From Paenibacillus kobensis NBRC 15729 (GTDB lineage Bacteria > Bacillota > Bacilli > Paenibacillales > Paenibacillaceae): a stretch of 64,000 nt of DNA. Positions 1-8,124 of the stretch are shown here, one piece after another. The position numbers were made by a program, and so were the translations under genes. The notes beneath the pieces are model-generated. The model worked only from the letters and a program-made list of their open reading frames with translations, had not been told where the DNA came from and ran no database searches. Each line of letters starts with the position of its first letter. The stretch's first letter is position 1. Where the stretch lies: contig NZ_BILZ01000004.1 in NCBI RefSeq assembly GCF_004000825.1, positions 62,001 through 126,000 on the forward strand. The letters are read 5' to 3'.

Positions 1-39
1 GCCCGAAATAGCAAGAGGCATGCCTGCCCGTACAAGACT

Positions 40-92
40 GAATACGAATCGGGTTCGTATTCCGTTCTGCACCAGACAAGCATGCCTGCTTG
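40..92 (-). terminator. Two small hairpins downstream of the NlpC/P60 gene (possible terminator)
   Basis: Two inverted repeats follow the stop codon of the minus-strand gene ending at 106. One is a 6-bp stem at 77-82/87-92 with a 4-nt loop; the other is a 9-bp stem at 40-48/54-62 with a 5-nt loop. Neither is followed by a convincing T-run on the minus strand, so intrinsic termination is only a guess. No gene is seen in 1-105. Confidence 0.3.
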
Positions 93-105
93 CATACAAT
101 TATTG

Positions 106-1173
106 TTAACCTTTAACTACCTTCGTGTATGTACTGTTCGTCGTGATGTAGACGGTGCTGCCGTTTACTTTCACTTCATACCAATAAGAATTCGTTTTCT
201 TCACAAGCTCTGCCTTCTGCCCAACCTCGAGACGGCCAACCGTCGCGCTGCTTGACTTCGGCCCTGCTTTCAACGATACCCAACCCTTATTCGTAACGAT
301 ATACTGCTTCTGGCTTACGCTCGAACCTGTACCCGGGTTCGTCGTTGCCGGAGGCGCAGTCGTTGCTGGCGGAGTGGTAGTAGCCGGCGGAGCGGTCGCC
401 CCTCCATCTCCTGTTATCGGTGGAATCGTTCCGCCCCACGTCGGTACTGCCCTTTGCGGAGGCAGTACATACTTCTGAGGAATTGTAGGCGCTTTCACGG
501 TTTTGCCTGCCATTCCGGTGAATGCCGCATCAGGCAACACGCGCTGCGCGCTATGGAAGTTCTCGCCCCACCAATATTGCCAACTGTCAACCGTGCCGAG
601 TGCTGTTGGGTTGCCATCGCCGCGCGTGCCGATGACGACAGGCTGGCCATCGCGGTTCGTTCCCATATAAATGGCAACGTGCATAATATGGTCGGTTTCT
701 TGGAATGTAATAAGATCGCCAATTCTTAAGTTCTCGATGCCTGTCAGCTGCCATTTGCCGTTAACTTTCTGCTTGCCGACGCCAGCTACCTTCGTGCCGA
801 CCGAGTTGTAACTCGCGGAAGATTCACTGATTTTATATCCAACGTCACCATATACGAGGCTGGTAAAGCCTGAGCAATCCTCGTAGCCATATTTGCCGTA
901 TGCGGCTGTTCCATGTCCGTAAACGAAGTAACCATTCTCCATATACCAGATTGCCCGTTCCACCACTTCATATGCAAGCGTTCCTCTCATGCCTACGTAT
1001 TTGGTCCGGAAATCCGCTACATTGTAGAGCTCGTCTTTCACATAACTGTCTGCATTAATGTACTGATTGTACTTCGTCACAGCACTAGAGGTCGTATACG
1101 TTGTTGCAGCGAATGCCATTCCCGAAGCGCTTAGCGATAACGCAAGTGTCAGAGCCACGATTTTCTTCTTCAT
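106..1173 (-). CDS. Secreted NlpC/P60-type (C40-like) cell-wall hydrolase with C-terminal SH3-like domain
   Basis: Predicted 355-aa exported protein that probably cleaves peptide bonds in peptidoglycan. Residues 1-23 form a signal peptide (Lys-rich start, hydrophobic core, Ala-x-Ala-like end). The catalytic domain at about 55-215 has an Asp-Cys-Ser-Gly-Phe motif (Cys100) and a following His in a His-x-x-x-Ile-Tyr context (His165), as in the NlpC/P60 fold. A Pro/Thr-rich linker with PPATT repeats (about 258-283) leads to an SH3-like, probably wall-binding domain (290-350). The ATG at 1173 is chosen over an upstream in-frame ATG at 1269 because GGAG lies about 11 nt before it and the signal peptide starts there. 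The gene is monocistronic: a strong terminator of the upstream gene separates them. The assignment to C40 rather than a related CHAP-like family is from motif context. Confidence 0.82.
   Translation of the reverse strand: MKKKIVALTLALSLSASGMAFAATTYTTSSAVTKYNQYINADSYVKDELYNVADFRTKYVGMRGTLAYEVVERAIWYMENGYFVYGHGTAAYGKYGYEDCSGFTSLVYGDVGYKISESSASYNSVGTKVAGVGKQKVNGKWQLTGIENLRIGDLITFQETDHIMHVAIYMGTNRDGQPVVIGTRGDGNPTALGTVDSWQYWWGENFHSAQRVLPDAAFTGMAGKTVKAPTIPQKYVLPPQRAVPTWGGTIPPITGDGGATAPPATTTPPATTAPPATTNPGTGSSVSQKQYIVTNKGWVSLKAGPKSSSATVGRLEVGQKAELVKKTNSYWYEVKVNGSTVYITTNSTYTKVVKG
331..396 (-). repeat. In-frame PPATT-type repeats in the linker of the NlpC/P60 protein
   Basis: This stretch encodes three near-identical Pro-Pro-Ala-Thr-Thr units plus flanking Pro/Thr-rich residues. 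It is typical of flexible linkers between the catalytic and wall-binding domains of secreted wall enzymes. Confidence 0.7.
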
Positions 1174-1280
1174 ACAACAATCAACTCCTATCTGGGATGT
1201 ATCACCATAGTAGCATGAAGAATACGGCAGAACTATTGGTAGATTCGACCAACAGTGCTTACAAAGCAATCTTTTGGAAT

Positions 1281-1315
1281 AAAAAAGAAGCGTGCTTTAC
1301 GCTGAAAGCACGCTT
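1281..1315 (-). terminator. Rho-independent terminator of the YheC/D-type gene
   Basis: A perfect 11-bp inverted repeat (1288-1298 with 1305-1315, 6-nt loop) is followed on the minus strand by a T-rich tract (A-run at 1281-1286 on the plus strand). It starts 7 nt after the stop codon at 1322, a textbook intrinsic terminator for the minus-strand gene 1322-2368. Confidence 0.9.
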
Positions 1316-1321
1316 TATCCA

Positions 1322-2368
1322 TCATTTTGTACTTGCTAAAAACCGGGCGTATTCGAACGGATGCCGCAGGCACTTCTCCCACGCTTTGCGCCCGTAAACA
1401 CGGTGCATAATCGATTTGCCGGGTTTAATATTGATTTCGATTAGCCATAGTTTGCCGCTTCGGTCTACTGCAAGATCGATGCCGAGCTCGAACAGCCTAG
1501 ATCTGTATGATTTTTCCGTGTATGGAGGAATGTACTCGGCCACTTCGACGATCGAACTCGTCAGCGCTTGCCCCTCTTCCTCGTTGAATTGACTCTCGAG
1601 ATACTCTTGAACGCCGTGCGCATTGCCGCCGCTTTTAATATTCGACGTGATACTTCCGTTCTTGCCTTCGCGTACAGCCATGCCTGTCAGCTGCCACTTG
1701 CCCTCCCCGTTCTTCTGCATCAATGCCCGGATATCATAGACCTGGCCGTCCTTGTTGCGTATGTCGATCCACTTCTGCATCACATGTCTGCCTTGCCCTA
1801 ATATACCCTTCACATATGAAGCAAGACCGGCTTGCGACAGATCGGCCGCCGGCTTGCCGTTCGTCTGCACGCGATAACGGCGGTCCTTGCTTTCCGTAAT
1901 CCGGATAATGCCTCTGCCGCCCCAGCCGTTAATCGGTTTCAGCATCACGCTGCCGTGCTTGTGCACAAAAGCGATAAATTGCTGCGAGGTTTGCACCTGC
2001 TCAGTCGGAAGCAAGTAAGGCTTTAAATAATCCGAGGCGTCCAGATGCTTCTGAATACGGCATTTGTTGCCCAGACCGTAGCCCGTAAAGCGGAGCGCCG
2101 GATTCTTTTTCACCTTCGTCGCCTTGGCCATGTCCGCTTCGTTATAAAATCCGATATCCATATTCATCTTCGGAAACCCGACCGTCTTCCATTTCCAGCT
2201 GCCGTCCTGATAGATGTACCCGCTCACCTGCTTCCGTTTCATATCAACGCCATTCGGGGTATACATAATGACGCCGTCGAACTTCTCTGCCTGTGCGGAC
2301 GACTGATGGCGGTAATATTTGCTCGGACTTGCGACTCGATGCGTCATAATGCCTAGATAGTTATGCAT
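1322..2368 (-). CDS. YheC/YheD-family ATP-grasp protein (spore-coat associated)
   Basis: 348-aa ATP-grasp-like protein of the YheC/YheD family, which in Bacillus is associated with the endospore coat; the substrate is unknown. Visible landmarks are a Lys-Pro-x-x-Gly-Trp-Gly-Gly-Arg-Gly nucleotide-binding segment in the middle third and, near the C-terminus, a conserved stretch ending in Leu-Ile-Glu-Ile-Asn, the Glu-x-Asn metal ligand pair of ATP-grasp enzymes. The start at 2368 has only a weak AGGTGA about 12 nt upstream; an internal Met at residue 8 is an alternative. It is transcribed divergently from a paralogue at 2608 and has its own terminator. The role in sporulation is inferred from family membership. 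Confidence 0.85.
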   Translation of the reverse strand: MHNYLGIMTHRVASPSKYYRHQSSAQAEKFDGVIMYTPNGVDMKRKQVSGYIYQDGSWKWKTVGFPKMNMDIGFYNEADMAKATKVKKNPALRFTGYGLGNKCRIQKHLDASDYLKPYLLPTEQVQTSQQFIAFVHKHGSVMLKPINGWGGRGIIRITESKDRRYRVQTNGKPAADLSQAGLASYVKGILGQGRHVMQKWIDIRNKDGQVYDIRALMQKNGEGKWQLTGMAVREGKNGSITSNIKSGGNAHGVQEYLESQFNEEEGQALTSSIVEVAEYIPPYTEKSYRSRLFELGIDLAVDRSGKLWLIEINIKPGKSIMHRVYGRKAWEKCLRHPFEYARFLASTK

Positions 2369-2473
2369 TGCAGTACGGTCACCTGATCCTTTCGATTACG
2401 GATTAGCGAGAACTTCTCATTAGAATTTCTTCATTATAATATGAAGGACATTCGTCGCTAGGCATGGACGGAT

Positions 2474-2558
2474 GCCTATGCCGAACTGACGCCTATGCTT
2501 GGTACGCTTTATTCCGTGCCCGAATACGATATACAACGTAGTGGATGGCAGCCTATGC
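2474..2558. repeat. Three GCCTATGC direct repeats between divergent YheC/D genes
   Basis: The octamer GCCTATGC occurs at 2474, 2491 and 2551 in the 239-nt divergent intergenic region. It could be chance or a regulatory repeat. A TATAAT-like hexamer is also present at 2435-2440 without a good -35 box on either strand. Confidence 0.3.
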
Positions 2559-2607
2559 CGGACAATAGGAGCACCTGCTTATCAAGCAACGGAGGAGATC
2601 CCTGCAT

Positions 2608-3369
2608 ATGAAGGCAAAACTAATAAGATATCCCGGAAGAAAGTGGTTAAAGCATGAGGCGCTTTGGGCATATCCGAATCTCCGCGACCATTTGCCCGAT
2701 ACCATGCTCTTCAGCCAGCAGGCTTTTATCGATATGATCGACAAGTATAAAGTGGTGTTCGTTAAGCCTGACTTGGGGATGCAGGGAAAAGGGGTAATGA
2801 AGGTCACCACCATTAAGGAGAACGGCGGCGGCTATGTGATTCGAACCGCAGATAACGCTTTCGCCTACCGGGATGTTCGCAATGCGGCCAAGAAGCTGTC
2901 CCAATTGATCGGGCACCAGCAATATCTCGTGCAGCAAGGCATCGATCTGATCCGGTTGAAAGGCAAGCCGATCGACTTTCGAGCGTTGCTTCACATTAAA
3001 CCTGACGGCAATTGGCGGTTCTTCGGCATTATGGGGAAGGTCGCAGCAGCGAATCAGATCGTGACGAATTACAACAGCGGTGGTCGTGCCATCCAGCTGC
3101 ATCAGGCGCTCGAGCTGTCCATTGAAGAGAGCCATGAATGGGAGATGCTTATCAAGCAGCTGTCCGGCCAGTTCGCAAGAGCCATGAAGAAGAGCTTCCC
3201 TCGCATTACGGAGCTCGGATTAGACCTTGCGATTGATACCAAAGGTCAGATTTGGCTGCTCGAAGCCAATACGAAGCCGCATTACAAATTGTTCCGCCAT
3301 CACTCGAATCCGAGCCTGTTCGCTAAGATTGCTTCTTCGGCTAGATCGATCCGGTCAAGCGGCGCTTAA
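2608..3369 (+). CDS. YheC/YheD-family ATP-grasp protein, shorter paralogue
   Basis: 253-aa protein homologous to the divergent gene at 1322-2368 but lacking its N-terminal part, so it is close to a bare ATP-grasp core. It shows Val-Lys-Pro-Asp-x-Gly-x-x-Gly-Lys-Gly at about 52-62 (nucleotide binding) and a C-terminal Leu-Gly-Leu-Asp-Leu...Leu-Leu-Glu-Ala-Asn segment with the Glu-x-Asn metal site. A strong GGAGGAGA ribosome site lies at 2591-2598, ten nt before the ATG. Family knowledge links it to the spore coat; the substrate is not known. A 10-bp hairpin follows the stop. Confidence 0.85.
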   Translation: MKAKLIRYPGRKWLKHEALWAYPNLRDHLPDTMLFSQQAFIDMIDKYKVVFVKPDLGMQGKGVMKVTTIKENGGGYVIRTADNAFAYRDVRNAAKKLSQLIGHQQYLVQQGIDLIRLKGKPIDFRALLHIKPDGNWRFFGIMGKVAAANQIVTNYNSGGRAIQLHQALELSIEESHEWEMLIKQLSGQFARAMKKSFPRITELGLDLAIDTKGQIWLLEANTKPHYKLFRHHSNPSLFAKIASSARSIRSSGA

Positions 3370-3389
3370 GCAAGCAGCTTATCTCCTGA

Positions 3390-3420
3390 GACGACGCAGC
3401 CTTCATAAGACTGCGTCGTC
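3390..3420 (+). terminator. Hairpin downstream of the plus-strand YheC/D gene
   Basis: A 10-bp perfect inverted repeat (3390-3399 with 3411-3420, 11-nt loop) starts 20 nt after the stop at 3369. It lacks a clear T-run, so it is either a weak terminator or a transcript-stabilising hairpin. Confidence 0.5.
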
Positions 3421-3483
3421 GAATCGAAACGCTCATACTGGACTGGACTGGTGCGAATTGGGATTGTCCAGTATAATAGCGGT

Positions 3484-3500
3484 ATTGTTATATAAACAAT
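3484..3500 (+). promoter_or_regulatory. Palindromic T-N11-A site upstream of the LysR gene
   Basis: The 17-bp dyad ATTGTT-N5-AACAAT matches the T-N11-A layout of LysR-type operators and lies 27 nt before the LysR start codon at 3528. A TATAAT hexamer at 3472-3477 is a candidate -10 box. Autoregulation by the encoded regulator is the obvious inference. Confidence 0.45.
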
Positions 3501-3527
3501 CGATATATTCGACAGGGGATATAAACG

Positions 3528-4433
3528 ATGTCTATGATAAATTTCGAGTTGTACAAAGTGTTTTATTTGGCTGCGAAATCCGGGAGCTTATCGCAAGCGG
3601 CCAAATCCTTATTTCTGACGCAGCCTAGTGTCAGTCACGCGATTAAGCAGCTAGAAGAGCATATGGGCGTCACGCTGTTCACACGCAACGCGCGCGGCGT
3701 CACGCTGACGCAGGAAGGCAACGTGCTTTTCTCTTATATCGAACAAGCCTATAATTTCATCTCGCTAGCGGAAGAGAAGATGGCGGAGTTCAAAAGCATG
3801 GATTCCGGCGAGCTTCGCATCGGCGGAAGCGATTCACTGTTTAAGCACTATTTGCTTCCGTATTTGGAGACGTTTCATGAGCATTATCCCGGTGTCGGCA
3901 TTCATCTTACGCACGGAACGACGCCCGAGATCATCAGCTCGTTGAAGGAAGGCAGCATCGACCTTGGCGTCGTCCGTCTGCCGATCATCGATCCGCAGCT
4001 GGAAGTGAAGGAAGGCATACAGCTCCAGGACTGCTTCGTCGCCGGCTCACGCTTCAACGAGCTGAGAGACCGCGTTCTAACGATGGAGCAGCTCACGCAG
4101 TATCCGATTATTCTCTTCTCCCGGAACAGCCGCGCCCGTATGGCCGTCACTGAATTGTTCCGCGAACAAGGCTGCGAGCTGAAGCCGGAGATCGAGCTTG
4201 GAAGCGTCGATTTGTTGATCGAATTCGCACGGAAAGGGCTTGGCATTTCATTCGTCACCCGAGAGTTTGTTGCGAAGGAGCTGGAGGAAGGATCGTTGTT
4301 CGAGGTGAAGCTCGATGTTGCGCTGCCGCCGTCCAAGGTCGGCATCATGACACTGCGTCACATCCCGCTATCGATCGCGGCGAAAGCGTTTATCGAACGG
4401 ATCGAGCAGCAGGATATCGGGTCAAGGACTTAA
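3528..4433 (+). CDS. LysR-family transcriptional regulator
   Basis: 301 aa, the usual LysR-family length. Residues about 5-63 form the winged helix-turn-helix: helix-turn-helix around 20-40 with Leu-Ser-Gln-Ala-Ala-Lys followed by Gln-Pro-Ser-Val-Ser-His, then the Arg-Gly-Val-x-Leu-Thr wing. Residues about 90-295 form the periplasmic-binding-like effector domain. The start is supported by AGGGGA about 8 nt upstream. The effector and targets cannot be told from sequence. It sits alone between terminators and faces the sugar epimerase gene, so a direct role in controlling the polyketide cluster is possible but unsupported. Confidence 0.92.
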   Translation: MSMINFELYKVFYLAAKSGSLSQAAKSLFLTQPSVSHAIKQLEEHMGVTLFTRNARGVTLTQEGNVLFSYIEQAYNFISLAEEKMAEFKSMDSGELRIGGSDSLFKHYLLPYLETFHEHYPGVGIHLTHGTTPEIISSLKEGSIDLGVVRLPIIDPQLEVKEGIQLQDCFVAGSRFNELRDRVLTMEQLTQYPIILFSRNSRARMAVTELFREQGCELKPEIELGSVDLLIEFARKGLGISFVTREFVAKELEEGSLFEVKLDVALPPSKVGIMTLRHIPLSIAAKAFIERIEQQDIGSRT

Positions 4434-4514
4434 GGCTTTACCGTCCAACTCCCGTTACGCGGTAGTTCGAACCGATTATCGACATCCGCCATGTTCGATA
4501 TTAATAGAATGTTC

Positions 4515-4543
4515 AAATAAGCGCCCCGTAAGGGCGCTTATTT
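4515..4543 (+). terminator. Rho-independent terminator after LysR gene
   Basis: A perfect 12-bp stem (4515-4526 with 4532-4543), 5-nt loop and GC-rich core, with T-rich 3' arm and trailing T's. It lies about 80 nt after the LysR stop at 4433. The symmetric A/T ends could let it work in both directions. Confidence 0.8.
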
Positions 4544-4680
4544 GATTGGTCTTGCCGTACGCAAGCGAATAAGAGCCTCCCAAAGTCACTTACTTGCTCG
4601 TTTGGTGATCGAAAGCCGTTTAAGTGGATGATTAAGAGTCTATTCGAGCATCTTAATTGAAATCCGAATGGTGACAGAGT

Positions 4681-4711
4681 GAATTAATAGACTGTGCACG
4701 ACTATTAATTC
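4681..4711. repeat. 10-bp AT-rich inverted repeat followed by TTTT
   Basis: GAATTAATAG at 4681-4690 is matched exactly by its complement at 4702-4711, with an 11-nt spacer containing the palindrome GTGCAC and four T's just after. It may be an operator, a weak terminator or the scar of an old element. Confidence 0.5.
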
Positions 4712-4929
4712 TTTTGTGGAGCGGCAATTTAGCCGGTAACCAAAACGCATACATAACGGATATGTTACGGTAGAGGAGTTGGAGGAACAACTGGAGGGTT
4801 ATACGTTGAAGACGATTCGAATGGTTTGGAATTGCGGCGCTGACGCCGCGGCACATCGACTCCCCATGCGACAGCAGAATGAGTAGCCTGTCATCTGCCA
4901 TCGCATAGGGAATTGATCAATGCGATCAA

Positions 4930-5898
4930 TTAAATACTGATTTTGCACAATTGATTCTTATAGGTGTTAATCGTGCGAATAAGCCCTTCTTCCAGTTCAA
5001 TTCTAGGCGACCAGTCCAGCAATTCAATTGCCTTCGTAATTACCGGCCTTCTCACCTTCGGGTCATCCTGCGGCAACGGCATGAAGACGATTTCGCTCCG
5101 CGAATTCGTTAAAGATTTAATCATTTCGGCGACTCGCAGGATCGAATACTCGGCAGGATTGCCGATGTTAATAATTTGACCCGTTGCACTGTCTTTTTCC
5201 ATCGCTAACCGCAACGCGCGAATCGTATCGTCCACATAACAGAACGACCGCGTCTGGCTGCCGTCGCCATAGACGGTAATGTCTTCACCCGTCAGCGCTT
5301 GCATGACGAAATTCGAGATGACGCGCCCGTCGTCGTTGCGCAGGCCTGCCGAATACGTATTGAACAACCGGACGACTTTCGCTCTCGCACCGAACTGCTT
5401 GTTATATTCATAGCAATACGCCTCGCCTAGCCGTTTAGATTCGTCATAGCATGCCCGCGGTCCCCAAGTATTTACATTCCCTCTGTACTCTTCCGGCTGC
5501 GGGTGCACCTCAGGGTCGCCGTAGGCTTCGCTCGTACTCGTAAATAAGAAAGAAGCGTCGTTCCTTCTCGCAATCTCCAGCATATTGTGGGTACCGACCG
5601 TATTGACCTGGATCGTTTCAATCGGATATTTTTGATAAAATTTCGGGGATGCTGGTGAAGCAAGATGATAAACATGATCGACTTCGTCGAACAATGGGTC
5701 GTACTCAAAATCCCGGTGTCCCACATCCTCCCGAATGAACGAAAAGCCCGGCGCATGCAGGTACGGCGCAATATTCTCGATCTTGCCGCTGCATAAATTA
5801 TCGATGCCAATTACTTGAAACCCGTCATTCAACAACTCCTTGACCAGATGGGACCCTAGAAACCCGGCAGCCCCCGTTATTATCGCTTTCTTCTTCAT
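4930..5898 (-). CDS. Extended SDR NDP-sugar epimerase/decarboxylase, UDP-glucuronate decarboxylase-like
   Basis: 322-aa extended short-chain dehydrogenase/reductase, probably acting on a nucleotide sugar with bound NAD; the sequence pattern is most like UDP-glucuronate decarboxylase (UDP-xylose synthase). It shows the Gly-x-x-Gly-x-x-Gly dinucleotide site at 9-15, an Asp after beta-2 (Asp33) typical of NAD users, the Thr-Ser-Thr-Ser-Glu segment at 120-124 and the catalytic Tyr151-x-x-x-Lys155. The ATG at 5898 is preferred over an in-frame TTG at 5904 because GAGGAG sits about 8 nt before the ATG. It shares direction with the ABC and glycosyltransferase genes upstream but is separated by about 110 nt with a hairpin. 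It could supply the donor sugar for those transferases (inference). Other NDP-sugar 4-epimerase activities are not excluded. Confidence 0.85.
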   Translation of the reverse strand: MKKKAIITGAAGFLGSHLVKELLNDGFQVIGIDNLCSGKIENIAPYLHAPGFSFIREDVGHRDFEYDPLFDEVDHVYHLASPASPKFYQKYPIETIQVNTVGTHNMLEIARRNDASFLFTSTSEAYGDPEVHPQPEEYRGNVNTWGPRACYDESKRLGEAYCYEYNKQFGARAKVVRLFNTYSAGLRNDDGRVISNFVMQALTGEDITVYGDGSQTRSFCYVDDTIRALRLAMEKDSATGQIINIGNPAEYSILRVAEMIKSLTNSRSEIVFMPLPQDDPKVRRPVITKAIELLDWSPRIELEEGLIRTINTYKNQLCKISI

Positions 5899-5959
5899 CC
5901 CCAACTCTCCTCATATAAGATAATGCGATCCATAACCGTATCTGTCTCCGCGACACAAT

Positions 5960-5982
5960 CCCGGTACCTTATGAGTACCGGG
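5960..5982 (-). terminator. Hairpin after ABC permease gene (possible terminator or attenuator)
   Basis: An 8-bp GC-rich stem (5960-5967 with 5975-5982, 7-nt loop) lies about 28 nt after the permease stop at 6011. No T-run follows on the minus strand, so read-through into the sugar-enzyme gene is likely. Confidence 0.4.
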
Positions 5983-6010
5983 CTGTTGTGCATGGCTGAC
6001 AGAGAGGCAA

Positions 6011-7165
6011 TCAGCTTACGGAAGAGGTAATAAATTTCTTGAAACGAAGCAGCGCGATGACGAGTCCTGCCACGCCGTAAGCGAGCAGAATAAGCAGCCC
6101 CTGCCAGACGTCTTCCACATTCGCGCCCCTTATCATAATGTTCTGGAGGCTGTCCTGCGCCCAATGATGCGGAAGGAACACGCCGATCTTTCTTGCGAAT
6201 TCCGGCAGCAAGTCCCATGGATACCACAGACCGCCGACGATTGCGCCGCCCATCGTGAATATCTGCACGAACGCATTGCCTATGTTTTCGTTGCTGGATA
6301 CCATCGAAATCATCAGTCCCAATCCCGTCGCGCAAATAGACAAGATAAATACGACCGAGAAGAGAGCAAACAGATTTCCTAGATGCATGCCGAAGACGAT
6401 TTTGCCGAAAAGAAGCAGGACCGTACATTGCACGATAACGACAATAATGTTCGGAATCCACATGCCGATCAAATAATGGATCGGCTGCATCGGCGTGCTG
6501 CGAAGACGGGACAGCATGCCGTTCCCTCTGTCCCGCATAAAGCTGTTAATCATCGTCGTCATAATGAAGAAGACGAACATAATCGTATATCCCGGCACAT
6601 ACTGGGTGACGGAATCATTTTTGAACGCTTTTTCCGCGACATCTTGAATCTCAATCGGCGGCGCGATGGCCGCGCTTGCTTCGACGTCCGTCTGACCGCT
6701 TTCTTTCAATGCAGCCGTAATCTTCTGATCCTTATAGATCGACACCACGTTGTTCAACAGCGCCTTAATAGGACCGATCGTCATGTCGGCCGAGGCGTCT
6801 CGGTAGAGCTTCAACGACGTAGGCGAGGTTTCGTCCGCAGCGTTCAAGGAAGCCTCGAACCCTTCCGGAATGACGAGAAGCGCCGTTATTTTGCCGTTCT
6901 TCAAGCTTGCGAGCTGCGAGTCCAACGATTTTTTGCTGTCGTATTTCAGATCGAAGCCAGCAGTGCTTTGCATCGTTTCAATAAGCTGCTGAGACGCAGC
7001 CGTCCGATCGGCATCATAATAATGGACCGTCTGGCTCGTCTTCTGATTGCCGAAAATCAATGCGAAAATGACGATAAAAAAGATCGGCAGCAGAAACAGC
7101 CAGAAAAACGTTCCCTTTTCCTTGAAAATGACCAAAACTTCTTTATAAATTAAACTCTTAATCAT
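6011..7165 (-). CDS. ABC-2 type transporter permease
   Basis: 384-aa integral membrane subunit of an ABC-2 exporter. One hydrophobic helix at about 19-39 is followed by a roughly 150-residue polar, probably extracytoplasmic domain. About five further helices occupy residues 195-370, including the Asn-Ser-Phe-Met-Arg-Asp-Arg-Gly-Asn-Gly segment typical of ABC-2 permeases before a helix. The ribosome site GGGAGG lies 9 nt upstream of the ATG. It is 19 nt downstream of the ATPase gene, so the two make one exporter. Position behind a polyketide synthase suggests product export or self-resistance, as for DrrAB-type pairs; that is inference. Confidence 0.9.
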   Translation of the reverse strand: MIKSLIYKEVLVIFKEKGTFFWLFLLPIFFIVIFALIFGNQKTSQTVHYYDADRTAASQQLIETMQSTAGFDLKYDSKKSLDSQLASLKNGKITALLVIPEGFEASLNAADETSPTSLKLYRDASADMTIGPIKALLNNVVSIYKDQKITAALKESGQTDVEASAAIAPPIEIQDVAEKAFKNDSVTQYVPGYTIMFVFFIMTTMINSFMRDRGNGMLSRLRSTPMQPIHYLIGMWIPNIIVVIVQCTVLLLFGKIVFGMHLGNLFALFSVVFILSICATGLGLMISMVSSNENIGNAFVQIFTMGGAIVGGLWYPWDLLPEFARKIGVFLPHHWAQDSLQNIMIRGANVEDVWQGLLILLAYGVAGLVIALLRFKKFITSSVS

Positions 7166-7184
7166 ATCCTTGTTCCTCCCGTTC

Positions 7185-8105
7185 TTAATCGCGCAGCGAG
7201 GTGCCGGTCATTGACAGAAATACGCTTTCAAGCGACGGTCGCATCATCTCGAGAGCCGTAATCGTGGCACGTGTTTTCTCATATCGTTCACTGACTGCTT
7301 TCATTACACGCAGCGGCTCGTCGGTTTCCAGACGCCAGCCTTTGCCCTCTTGAACCACTGATTTGATCTCTTCCGCTTCAGGCGCGCCATCCAGACCAAT
7401 CCCTTCAACATAAACCGCTTTTGTCGTATACCGTTCCAGCAGTTCATCGAGTGCTCCTTGCACAACGACACGGCCATGGTCGATAATCGCAATGTCGTCA
7501 CACAGCGTTTCGACCTCCTCCATGTAATGGGTGGAGTAGATCAAGGTTACGCCTTCGCGGCACAACTCCCGTACCATCTCGAAAATATGATTGCGCGATT
7601 GCGGGTCGATACCGACTGTTGGCTCGTCCAAAATAACGAGCTTCGGACGATGGAGCAATGCGGCCGCAATATTGATCCGCCGCTTCATCCCTCCGCTGAA
7701 GGAACCGACCATATCTTTGCCCCGGTCTGCCAATCCGACCTGCTCCAATACGACGCGAATACGCTCCTTCAACGTCGCTCCCTTAACGCCGTACATTTCG
7801 CCGAAGAAGGCAAGATTTTGCTCGGCCGTCAGCTTGTTGTGAAGCGTAATTTCTTGCGGCACATACCCGACTTGCTGGCGGATCGCCGCGCTTTGCTTGC
7901 GGATATCGTACCCTAACACTTCGGCGCTGCCGCTCGTCGGCTCCAGTATGCTCGTAATAATTTTCATCGTCGTCGATTTGCCCGCACCGTTAGGTCCAAG
8001 CAATCCGAAGCAGCTGCCTTCCTTCACTTCGAAAGAGATACCGTCCAACGCTTGCTTGCTTCCGTACATTTTGGTCAATCGATCCACTTTCAGAACGGAT
8101 GTCAT
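7185..8105 (-). CDS. ABC transporter ATP-binding protein (DrrA/NatA-like)
   Basis: 306-aa ATPase subunit that powers the downstream permease. Walker A Gly-Pro-Asn-Gly-Ala-Gly-Lys-Ser-Thr at 37-45, Q-loop near 84, signature Phe-Ser-Gly-Gly-Met at 136-140, Walker B Leu-Val-Ile-Leu-Asp-Glu-Pro at 156-162 and H-loop His193. A C-terminal extension of about 90 residues is typical of DrrA/CcmA-like drug and polyketide exporters. The ATG at 8105 is chosen over one at 8120 because GGAGGG lies 7 nt before it and overlaps the upstream ATG. It begins 19 nt after the glycosyltransferase gene stop, supporting one transcript. Confidence 0.93.
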   Translation of the reverse strand: MTSVLKVDRLTKMYGSKQALDGISFEVKEGSCFGLLGPNGAGKSTTMKIITSILEPTSGSAEVLGYDIRKQSAAIRQQVGYVPQEITLHNKLTAEQNLAFFGEMYGVKGATLKERIRVVLEQVGLADRGKDMVGSFSGGMKRRINIAAALLHRPKLVILDEPTVGIDPQSRNHIFEMVRELCREGVTLIYSTHYMEEVETLCDDIAIIDHGRVVVQGALDELLERYTTKAVYVEGIGLDGAPEAEEIKSVVQEGKGWRLETDEPLRVMKAVSERYEKTRATITALEMMRPSLESVFLSMTGTSLRD

Positions 8106-8124
8106 TATGTTTCCCTCCATTTGG

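Larger units (their letters stand above)
4434..4929. other. Gene-free region between LysR and sugar-enzyme genes
   Basis: About 500 nt without a convincing gene. It holds the LysR terminator (4515-4543) and a 10-bp AT-rich dyad (4681-4711). On the plus strand an open stretch just after that dyad, through about 4888, is Glu/Leu-rich but has no start codon and no recognisable family, so it may be a decayed gene end. A minus-strand reading frame at 4653-4901 has no ribosome site and no family resemblance and was not called. Confidence 0.5.

Noticed and set aside
4653-4901. 82-aa minus-strand frame in the gene-free gap
   Set aside because: No Shine-Dalgarno sequence, no recognisable family, and it runs through the 4681-4711 dyad.
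6383-7153. 256-aa plus-strand frame opposite the ABC permease
   Set aside because: Low-complexity Arg/His-rich translation, no ribosome site, fully antisense to a recognised membrane protein.
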